From: Deltaproteobacteria bacterium
GTDB lineage: Bacteria > Desulfobacterota > Desulfuromonadia > Geobacterales > Pseudopelobacteraceae
DNA length: 21,988 nt
Assembly: GCA_016219145.1 (NCBI GenBank)
Contig: JACRCG010000181.1
Location: forward strand, 1-21,988
Reading direction: 5' to 3'
A program made the translations under genes and the position numbers. The notes beneath the pieces are model-generated. The model did no database searches and was not told the DNA's origin. It saw nothing but the letters and a program-made list of their open reading frames with translations. Below, in pieces: positions 13,912 to 20,532 of this stretch; the first letter of the stretch is position 1; every line of letters starts with the position of its first letter.

Positions 13912-15234
13912 TCACTGTACCGGCCAACTCTTCTCCAGGTCCGGCGGATAAAAATTCTCTCTGGTGCGGTTGTAATAGCCGAACTGCAGCTTCGGAAACT
14001 CCCTCTTCAGGCGCTCCAGCAGGCGGTACATGCCGATCCCCTGCCCCTGCACCCCCATCTCGCGGTTGTAATAATCCGGGTCGATCGACAGGTTACGCAT
14101 CTGGATCATGTCAATACCGCTCTCGGCCACGAACTTCAAGAGCGCCTCGACCTCCGCAGGAGCGTCACTGACGCCGGGCGACACCAGATAATTGATCATG
14201 GTGAAACGGCCCCTTTCCCTGGCAATCCGCACTGAACGCAGCACATCGCCAAAAGCATACCCTCTGGGGCGGTAATAGCGGTTATACACATCCTCCCGCA
14301 CCGAGTTCATCGAAAAACGGAAAGAATCCATCCCAGCGTCGCAGAGCATCGGAATCCGCTCCGGCAGGGAACCGTTCGAGTTGAAGTTGATTGTCCCGCG
14401 TGAAGTACCAATCCTCATTCTGCCGGTCGCTTCGGCAATAGTATCAGCCTGGAGGATCGGATCCCCCTCACACCCCTGACCATAGGAGACTATGGCCTGT
14501 TCAGCCCGTTCCAGATGCGGTATGGCAAGCTCACACAGCTCTTCGGGGGTTGGAACAAAACTGATCCGCTCGTGGTTGGATGGACAACATTCCGAAGCCT
14601 GCAGACTGATGCACCCCAGACAGGCTGAGTTGCAGACCGGTGAAGTCGGCAGGGGAGCTTCCCAGCGGCGGTAAAACAGGTTCTTGGCAGCAAAGCAATG
14701 GTAATCTACGGCACAGCGCGACAACTGCTCCAGCAGGCGGTTATGCGGCATCTCCTTTAACATCTGCCTCACCAGCGGATCAAGGGTGCGGTCATCATAA
14801 TTGACCGGGTTCCAGTTGCTGTTATTGTCCACCTTGCTGGCGGCGACGACAAAACAGTCGCGCTCCTCATCCCAGCCGACTGCGGTGTACGACCAGAGCG
14901 GCAGCAGACTCTTTTTTGCGGAATAATCACAGGCCGGCAGCAGGGTCCGCAGGTAGCCGGGGGCCATGAAAGCCGAAACAGCCTGAATTCTGGTCTGCCG
15001 CTTCCCCTCCCGAATGTTTTCAACAGTTATAAAACGTTTTTTGCGGGCATCCCAGGCAACAGGCGGCATGGCTGGCATGGTAAAGAGCCGGCTGTCTTCC
15101 GGGAGAGGTATCAATTCAATCTCTTCCGGCAGCAGGGCAACACTTCCGTTCATGCCGGCCATACAGAGCTCGGGATGATCAAAAATATTCCCTTTTTCAT
15201 CGGCGTAGATCATTTTTGGCAGGCGTCTTGACAC
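13912..15234 (-). CDS. Radical SAM protein, function unknown
   Basis: 440 residues. Radical SAM cluster motif CNSACLGC (CX3CX2C) lies near the middle (residues about 202-209), unusually far from the N-terminus. The preceding 200 residues form an N-terminal domain I do not recognise. After it, SYGQGCEGDPIL and a SFRFSMNSVREDVYNRYYRP segment fit the SAM barrel. There is no second cysteine cluster at the C-terminus like a SPASM domain. The start is GTG at 15234, supported by GGAGG five bases upstream. It converges on the GGDEF-EAL gene and diverges from the M23 peptidase gene. No substrate clue. Confidence 0.85.
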   Translation of the reverse strand: MSRRLPKMIYADEKGNIFDHPELCMAGMNGSVALLPEEIELIPLPEDSRLFTMPAMPPVAWDARKKRFITVENIREGKRQTRIQAVSAFMAPGYLRTLLPACDYSAKKSLLPLWSYTAVGWDEERDCFVVAASKVDNNSNWNPVNYDDRTLDPLVRQMLKEMPHNRLLEQLSRCAVDYHCFAAKNLFYRRWEAPLPTSPVCNSACLGCISLQASECCPSNHERISFVPTPEELCELAIPHLERAEQAIVSYGQGCEGDPILQADTIAEATGRMRIGTSRGTINFNSNGSLPERIPMLCDAGMDSFRFSMNSVREDVYNRYYRPRGYAFGDVLRSVRIARERGRFTMINYLVSPGVSDAPAEVEALLKFVAESGIDMIQMRNLSIDPDYYNREMGVQGQGIGMYRLLERLKREFPKLQFGYYNRTRENFYPPDLEKSWPVQ

Positions 15235-15323
15235 GTGAACCTCCAGAAGCTGGTTTCAGCGCTTACTCTACCCGTTCGATTCCGGCTTATCAACCAGAAT
15301 GGTTCAGAGTCCTAAAAGATGCT

Positions 15324-15352
15324 TTGAATCCTCAACCAATTTGTGTTATACA
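15324..15352 (+). promoter_or_regulatory. Sigma-70-like promoter of the M23 peptidase / bactofilin pair
   Basis: TTGAAT (15324-15329) and TATACA (15347-15352) are 17 bases apart. The start of transcription would be near 15359, leaving a leader of about 60 bases to the ATG at 15418. The rest of the 15235-15417 gap shows no gene. Confidence 0.5.
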
Positions 15353-15417
15353 GTTCATCCCCTGCAACCGGTACAATTGTCCGCCCCTCGCTGTCTCCAT
15401 TCCAGGAGGAAGTCTTC

Positions 15418-16260
15418 ATGCAAAAGCTGCGGCCGCTGTTAAAAAAGCTCTCTACAACTGTCACCATCATGCTGGTTCCTCATTCGAAGCGCGGCTCCAT
15501 TAATTTCAGGATGCCGTACGCACTGCTGGGACTGCTCGCCATGTTTGCCGGAATCGGCGCCATTTACACCATCTCTCTGACATACCATGCAGTTGATTTC
15601 TATGTGATGAAGCAGAAGTATACCCACATGACCGGTCAATTTCAGGAGATGAAGTCCACCATCGACTCGCTCAACCAATCCGAGTCAGAATTCAAACGTA
15701 TCTTTTCACTGGGCTCCCGCAAAAAAGTTCTGGATGCCATGGACACACCCAAAAATGACGGGTCTGTAGACATTGAGGAATTGAAACTTCAGGTGGCCGA
15801 ATCGATGGCTTCGGTTGCCGAGATCAGGGAGTATATGGCAAAGGAGCGCGATGTTTACCGGGCCACCCCGCAGGGATTGCCGGTTGAAGGCCGCCTCAGC
15901 TCCGGCTTCGGCATGCGCGTTCATCCCCGTTACGGGCGCAGACAATTCCACTCCGGGATAGACCTGTCAGCTGAGAGGGGGACACCGGTACATGCAACGG
16001 CGGACGGCATTGTCAGCTTTTCAGGTTGGAGCAAGGGGAGCGGGAACATCGTCGTTATTGAACATGGTCATGGCTTAAGCACGGTCTATGCGCACAACAC
16101 CAAAAACCTGATCAAGGTCGGCCAGACCGTCAAGAGAGGACAGGAAATCGCCACAACCGGCTCCACAGGCGTTTCTACCGGTCCGCATGTTCATTATGAA
16201 ATCTGGAAAAACGGCCAGTGCGTGAATCCTGAGGCTTTTGAAAAGGCGGCCAGAAGCTGA
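15418..16260 (+). CDS. Membrane-anchored M23 (LytM) endopeptidase
   Basis: 280 residues. A short cytoplasmic N-terminus precedes one transmembrane segment (about 33-55); a helical, coiled-coil-like linker (about 60-145) leads to the LytM domain (about 155-275). Zinc-ligand motifs are present: H178-SGI-D182 and H257-V-H259, with a further H226. The core SSGFGMRVHP and GTPVHATADG are typical. It would cut peptidoglycan crosslinks in the periplasm. The gene lies 25 bases before a bactofilin, a pairing known from other bacteria where bactofilin positions such peptidases to shape the cell. AGGAGG precedes the ATG. Confidence 0.93.
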   Translation: MQKLRPLLKKLSTTVTIMLVPHSKRGSINFRMPYALLGLLAMFAGIGAIYTISLTYHAVDFYVMKQKYTHMTGQFQEMKSTIDSLNQSESEFKRIFSLGSRKKVLDAMDTPKNDGSVDIEELKLQVAESMASVAEIREYMAKERDVYRATPQGLPVEGRLSSGFGMRVHPRYGRRQFHSGIDLSAERGTPVHATADGIVSFSGWSKGSGNIVVIEHGHGLSTVYAHNTKNLIKVGQTVKRGQEIATTGSTGVSTGPHVHYEIWKNGQCVNPEAFEKAARS

Positions 16261-16285
16261 ATATGCATTGCAACGGGGGGAAGTG

Positions 16286-16666
16286 ATGTTTTCTAAAAAA
16301 CAGCCCAGACTGGACACAATCATCGGACCTGAATCGACTCTTAGAGGCGAACTTACTTCCAAGGGGACTGTGAAAATAGATGGACATATCGAGGGCAATG
16401 TGACCGCCGACTGCCTTATAATCGGAGAAGGCGGGACTCTGACCGGTGACGCCACGGTGAGAGAAGTTGTAGTTGGAGGCAGAATAATCGGAACCGTGCA
16501 TGCTACGGACGGAGCAGATATCCAGAGCAAGGGCGAAGTCTGCGGAGATATTTTTGCGGCGCGCCTGACAATTGCCGAAGGGGGACGTTTCGACGGCCGT
16601 TCCACCATGCAGCTACAGAAGAAGATATCTTATATCGGTGATGAGGCATTGGGCAAAGCGATCTGA
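16286..16666 (+). CDS. Bactofilin
   Basis: 126 residues. The central region is the bactofilin (DUF583) beta-helix: repeated short units such as GTVKIDGHIEGNV, GEGGTLTGDA, VVVGGRIIGTVHA and SKGEVCGDIFA. Bactofilins polymerise into cytoskeletal filaments that organise the cell wall or other envelope structures. The N-terminal tail is short (MFSKKQPRLDT). Co-transcription with the M23 peptidase is suggested by the 25-base gap and the shared terminator. GGGGGG precedes the ATG at 16286 by about five bases. Confidence 0.93.
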   Translation: MFSKKQPRLDTIIGPESTLRGELTSKGTVKIDGHIEGNVTADCLIIGEGGTLTGDATVREVVVGGRIIGTVHATDGADIQSKGEVCGDIFAARLTIAEGGRFDGRSTMQLQKKISYIGDEALGKAI

Positions 16667-16692
16667 TTTCACAAAATCAATGCACACTCGCC

Positions 16693-16740
16693 AACGTCAA
16701 AGCCCTCCGGACAATATTAATCCAGGAGGGCTTTGACGTT
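16693..16740. terminator. Bidirectional terminator between convergent genes
   Basis: A perfect 16-bp stem (AACGTCAAAGCCCTCC and its inverse) encloses a 16-base AT-rich loop. It lies between the bactofilin stop and the stop of the zinc-ribbon gene, so it may serve both strands. Neither side has a strong T-run. Confidence 0.7.
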
Positions 16741-16763
16741 CATAACAATGACTTAATACAAAC

Positions 16764-17246
16764 TTATTCCGGGTGAATATCGGTCGCCCGGTAAGCGTGG
16801 CCTGTCGCAGCCAAGGCAAGCTTTCCGGTATCCTTTGAGGAATGGATAAATTCCTTGCCGCAACCGCCACACTTGTATACCGGAACATCGACCTGGAGCT
16901 TGAACGGATCGGCATGCTTAAATTCCGCCGTCATCTCACATGACTTTTGTCCAGTAGGCATCCCAGGCAGCTCCTGGTCGCAGCCCGGACAGTGGTAGCG
17001 CTTAGTGAACAGGCCCTTTTTAACAGCACTTGGAGTAAACCTGTAAGTATCTTCGTCCATTACCATATCCATCAACATACCTGCGAACATGGGATAAACG
17101 AAACGCTTGTGTCCCTGCCCGCATACAGCGGCGGGCATGGCTTCGATCGTTACCTTTACTCCACCCTCCACACCGCTGAAGGTCTCAAGAGGCTTTACTG
17201 TCATTTCTCCCTTGCACTTGCTGCATGGTTCCTGAGGTTTGCTCAT
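16764..17246 (-). CDS. Zinc-ribbon protein of unknown function
   Basis: 160 residues with paired cysteines: C8/C11, C42 with H46, C86/C89 and C126/C129 (CGGC). This suggests two zinc-ribbon-type folds, one N-terminal (CSKC...CGQGH) and one C-terminal (CPGC...CGGC). No catalytic motif is visible. The ATG at 17246 has GGAGG followed by GGGG, a strong ribosome site; the frame extends to 17306 without one. It follows the Roadblock gene by 56 bases on the same strand and may be part of the same transcript. Confidence 0.75.
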   Translation of the reverse strand: MSKPQEPCSKCKGEMTVKPLETFSGVEGGVKVTIEAMPAAVCGQGHKRFVYPMFAGMLMDMVMDEDTYRFTPSAVKKGLFTKRYHCPGCDQELPGMPTGQKSCEMTAEFKHADPFKLQVDVPVYKCGGCGKEFIHSSKDTGKLALAATGHAYRATDIHPE

Positions 17247-17302
17247 ATCCCCTTCCTCCTTTATAAACTTATAAAGCTGACGATTGGTTCCTTTGTCGCA
17301 TT

Positions 17303-18067
17303 TCAATCAAAGAAACCTTTTTTTGTTATGACCACGGCAACAAGATCATCACCGTCTTTTGCGCTCAAATCCCCGGCTATGGAAGGTGTTATTCCGATAA
17401 TGCCGTCATAGGTTCCTGCAGGATCATTGCTTAAGATTGTGACGGGCGCTTTTACGCTCTTGCCGTTTTTCAGGTTGTAAAGGTGCAGATTTTTATACTC
17501 CAGACCATGAAAGAAGTTACTGAGGGCTGTTGCCGATTGGGGACCAATAACAGAATTGGCTGACATATTGGATGTTCTGTCGAGGATTTTGGTTGTTAAA
17601 ATAATGCCTTTGTCTGTTGTGCGGACTGTGCCGACAGAAGCTGCGGACTGTTGAACAGGCTGCTTTGAAGCTGGCAGAGCAGGCTTTGGAGCAGGCACAG
17701 CCGTTTTCTGCACAAGAGCCGCCAACTGTTCAACCGGCATTTTTTCGAGTTTTTTTACGGCGACATTAAGCGATATCATCAGCAGTTGCACATTCACGGT
17801 AGTTTCGCAGAGTACAGTCAGAAACAAGTGAGGCATTACTTTTATGATAACGCGTCCAAGCTCGGTGCGGATGTCAAAAAGCCTGACCTCACCGGTAGCT
17901 TCCTGCATTCCAAGGCTATTATCGTTAATAAGTACGGCTACACTTGCCAGAACACTCTGGTCAAAAAATGCCGGAAACGAGCTAGCCAGCACGTTGCCAC
18001 GCACATCTGACAACATACTCCCCATCACTCCGGGAACCGATTTAAGTCCAAGCATAAGTGTCTGCAT
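17303..18067 (-). CDS. Roadblock/LC7-like domain protein
   Basis: 254 residues. The N-terminal half (about 1-110) resembles Roadblock/LC7 (MglB-like) proteins, with a GVMGSMLSDVRGNVLASSF-type beginning and a LGRVIIKVMPHLFLTVLC strand. A Pro/Ala/Lys-rich linker (about 115-145) follows, then a C-terminal region not recognised (190-254, possibly a beta-fold: APVTILSND...GIIGITPSIAG). Roadblock proteins often regulate small GTPases such as MglA, but no such GTPase gene is in view. AAAGGA precedes the ATG by six bases. It follows nhaD by 73 bases on the same strand. Domain assignment is moderately sure; function is unknown. Confidence 0.6.
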   Translation of the reverse strand: MQTLMLGLKSVPGVMGSMLSDVRGNVLASSFPAFFDQSVLASVAVLINDNSLGMQEATGEVRLFDIRTELGRVIIKVMPHLFLTVLCETTVNVQLLMISLNVAVKKLEKMPVEQLAALVQKTAVPAPKPALPASKQPVQQSAASVGTVRTTDKGIILTTKILDRTSNMSANSVIGPQSATALSNFFHGLEYKNLHLYNLKNGKSVKAPVTILSNDPAGTYDGIIGITPSIAGDLSAKDGDDLVAVVITKKGFFD

Positions 18068-18140
18068 AGCCTATCCTTTTCTTTGCATTACAGCGACACC
18101 TGTCTTTGGCCTTTTTTTCTACTTGTCAGGTCACGCTGTT

Positions 18141-19424
18141 TCAGTGAAAGAGCTTGTATTGCAGAATATAAACGGCTATTCCGCCAAAGTAGCCAATCAA
18201 GGCTAGTCCGCTGATGCGCTTCATGTACCAGAAAAAATGAATCTTCTCCAATCCCATGGCGGCTACTCCGGCCGCCGAACCGATGATCAAAATTGATCCT
18301 CCCGTACCGGCGGCATATGCCATAAATTCCCAAAGAAAGCTGTCAGCAGGATATTGTGCCAGGCTGTACATCCCCATGGAAGCCGCTACCAGCGGTACGT
18401 TGTCTACAATGGCGCTGGCAAGGCCGATGATGGTGACTATCACGTCTTCACGACCCACAACCTTGTTGAGCCAGCCGGCAAGATTGGTCAAGATGTGTGT
18501 ATGTTCCAGGGTTGCCACAGCAAGCAAAATACCTATGAAGAAAACGATTGAACTCATGTCGATCTTCATCAGGGCATGCACCAGAGTCAGGTGTTGTTTT
18601 TCATCATCCTCTTTTTTACGATGTATCAGCTCTCCTACCAGCCAGAGAATGCCCAGGCCGAACAGAATTCCCATAAAGGGGGGCAGATGGGTGACCGTTT
18701 TGAATATCGGCACACATACCAAAATACCAAGGCCCATGAAGAACATCAGGTTACGTTCGAAAGAGGTTGTCTGCAGCAGACCGCTCTCTTCCGCCTGCGG
18801 CGGTGAAACAACCTCACGCCCCTTGAGCATCCAGCTCACCACCAGCAGTGGTACCAACAGATTGACCATTGATGCCAGAAACAGCCCCTTCATAATCGCC
18901 AGGGTAGTAATCTGACCACCGATCCAGAGCATGGTAGTCGTCACGTCGCCAATCGGGGTCCAGGCTCCGCCTGCGTTGGCGGCGATAACGATCATCCCGG
19001 CAAAGAACAGACGGTCATCATGTTTGTCCAGGAGCTTCTTCATCAGTGAGATCATCACGATGGTAGTGGTCAGGTTGTCCAGCACAGCGCTGAGAAAAAA
19101 CGTTACAAATCCGACCATCCACATCAGGGTGGAAAGTTTGGTAGTCCGGATTCGTGAGGTAATGACCTCGAAACCGTTGTGGGCATCAACCACCTCAACA
19201 ATTGTCATTGCGCCCATCAAGAAAAAGACAATCTGGGCGGTGGAAGCCAGTGATTCATTCAGCTGGTGGCTCACCAGCGTATGATCACCACTCATTACGG
19301 CATAAACCGTCCAAAGCAGACCAGCCCCCAGCAGGGCCGAAGCAGACTTGTTAATGCCAATTGGGTGTTCCAGCGCGATAGCTGTATAAGCAATAACAAA
19401 AATCACAACAAGCAAAGTAAGCAT
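18141..19424 (-). CDS. nhaD: NhaD-type Na+/H+ antiporter
   Basis: 427 residues, very hydrophobic, about 11-13 membrane segments. The ion-transporter (ArsB/NhaD) signature appears twice in inverted repeats: SAVLDNLTTTI (D116, N117) and SAIVDNVPLVAA (D341, N342), plus GGAWTPIGDVTTT. It would exchange Na+ (or Li+) for protons across the inner membrane. Start at ATG 19424 has AAAGG nine bases upstream; a TTG at 19433 is adjacent to that site and unlikely. Downstream of a TPR protein and small membrane protein on the same strand, so likely co-transcribed. Confidence 0.92.
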   Translation of the reverse strand: MLTLLVVIFVIAYTAIALEHPIGINKSASALLGAGLLWTVYAVMSGDHTLVSHQLNESLASTAQIVFFLMGAMTIVEVVDAHNGFEVITSRIRTTKLSTLMWMVGFVTFFLSAVLDNLTTTIVMISLMKKLLDKHDDRLFFAGMIVIAANAGGAWTPIGDVTTTMLWIGGQITTLAIMKGLFLASMVNLLVPLLVVSWMLKGREVVSPPQAEESGLLQTTSFERNLMFFMGLGILVCVPIFKTVTHLPPFMGILFGLGILWLVGELIHRKKEDDEKQHLTLVHALMKIDMSSIVFFIGILLAVATLEHTHILTNLAGWLNKVVGREDVIVTIIGLASAIVDNVPLVAASMGMYSLAQYPADSFLWEFMAYAAGTGGSILIIGSAAGVAAMGLEKIHFFWYMKRISGLALIGYFGGIAVYILQYKLFH

Positions 19425-19460
19425 GTATGGCAACCTTTTGTGTCACGGAAAATATTCAGT

Positions 19461-19742
19461 CTATCCTGCCTGCAACAAAATTTGAACCTTGGCCGCCGTC
19501 AGGCCAATCCAGAGCGTACAAAGAAACAGAAACGTCGCCAATGGAATATGGCGATCCAGAATAATACGTGGTGAGATAAAACGGACGATGAATGTCATCG
19601 GTGATGTGATCATTTTCAGCAGTGTAAACACGAAATTGGTATCGCGTTTTTCGCCGGCCATTATGTAAAGGATACCCTGCCCGGCAAACGCGAAAAGAGC
19701 GACCTCGATGACAGCTTTAAGCATCTGGATAAACAGCAGCAT
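19461..19742 (-). CDS. Small membrane protein
   Basis: 93 residues, not recognised. Two or three hydrophobic segments: about 8-30, a middle stretch (35-56) and 66-85 (LATFLFLCTLWIGLTAAKV). Charged residues between them (GEKRD, SPRIILDRH). The ATG shares one base with the TPR stop (TAATG), indicating translational coupling, and GAGG lies seven bases upstream. It lies between the TPR and nhaD genes. Association with one of them is inference. Confidence 0.75.
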   Translation of the reverse strand: MLLFIQMLKAVIEVALFAFAGQGILYIMAGEKRDTNFVFTLLKMITSPMTFIVRFISPRIILDRHIPLATFLFLCTLWIGLTAAKVQILLQAG

Positions 19743-20311
19743 TAGAGTACCTCTTGTGGCTGGAGTGATTTTGTGTCCTCGATCAGTTTGCGAGTTACTT
19801 TAGGATCAAAACCTTTGAGCTGTGCTATGACCTGGTCAACTTTATTCCGGTCGCCCAGTGTGTAATAGGCCATCCCAAGATGGTACAGAGGATAGGGGCT
19901 GAGCGGCTGAATCTCGGCCGCTTTTTGCAATGACCGGGCGGCCTCTTTGTGTCGGCCCATTTCAGCGTGGCAGAGCCCCATGCCGTACCAGGCCCGGTCA
20001 TTCTTGGGCGAGCGTTCCACCGCCGATTGAAAGGCCGTAATGGCCTCCTCGAATTTTTTATCAGCTTCAAGAACGTAGCCGAGGTTAAAATATGTAACTG
20101 CGTCATTAGGCGCGATCCGCAGCGCCTCCTTAAAATATCGCTCGGCCTCAGGTAGTCGTTTCAGGGAAGCGTGCAGATGCCCCAGACAGTTGATAACCAG
20201 CGCAAAATTTGGATCTTCCTGGAGCGCCTTGTTAAACAGCTCGATGGCTTGATCATATTTGTTGAACATCTGGAGAACACGAGCCTGTAGAAAATAGATC
20301 CATTTCATCAT
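19742..20311 (-). CDS. Tetratricopeptide repeat protein
   Basis: 189 residues, five consecutive TPR-like 34-residue units (e.g. YDQAIELFNKALQEDPNF, PEAERYFKEALRIAPND, FEEAITAFQSAVERSPKN). TPR units form a helical scaffold that binds partner peptides. No signal peptide is seen. The ATG at 20311 has AAAGGA about ten bases upstream. A further in-frame ATG at 20347 lies at the edge of a repeat element with no ribosome site and is rejected. First gene of the minus-strand cluster ahead of the small membrane protein and nhaD. Confidence 0.85.
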   Translation of the reverse strand: MMKWIYFLQARVLQMFNKYDQAIELFNKALQEDPNFALVINCLGHLHASLKRLPEAERYFKEALRIAPNDAVTYFNLGYVLEADKKFEEAITAFQSAVERSPKNDRAWYGMGLCHAEMGRHKEAARSLQKAAEIQPLSPYPLYHLGMAYYTLGDRNKVDQVIAQLKGFDPKVTRKLIEDTKSLQPQEVL

Positions 20312-20343
20312 TGTGGGTTGGTCCTTTGATAAAGTCCCCTTGT

Positions 20344-20425
20344 CCATGAGGGAGAGGGTTAGGGTGAGGGGAAAACTGGATGAATATGCAAACGCCCCTC
20401 ATCCGGTCTTCGGCCACCTTCTCCC
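20344..20425. repeat. Dispersed GC-rich inverted repeat
   Basis: Left arm 20344-20371 (GAGGGAGAGGGTTAGGGTGAG within it) and right arm 20395-20425 (CCCCTCATCCGGTCTTCGGC start) are roughly inverted. The sequence is like a REP-type dispersed element seen in many proteobacterial genomes. It lies between the TPR gene and the terminator of the acetate-permease gene; no coding sequence is supported here. Confidence 0.6.
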
Positions 20426-20489
20426 AAATGGAGAAGGGTTTTCGCTCAATTCAAATGGCAACCACCTATGCCACAAATGCTTTGCATAA

Positions 20490-20515
20490 ACAAGGCCCGC
20501 AGCTGCGGGCCTTGT
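20490..20515 (-). terminator. Terminator of the acetate-permease-like gene
   Basis: A perfect palindrome: 11-bp arms ACAAGGCCCGC and inverse with AGCT loop. On the minus strand it is followed by TTTATGC, and it lies 17 bases after the symporter stop. Confidence 0.8.
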
Positions 20516-20532
20516 CCTGTACAGCAGTATTA

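Noticed and set aside
18256..18915. Plus-strand open frame (219 codons) opposite nhaD
   Set aside because: Antisense to a clear antiporter; composition is a shadow of membrane codons.
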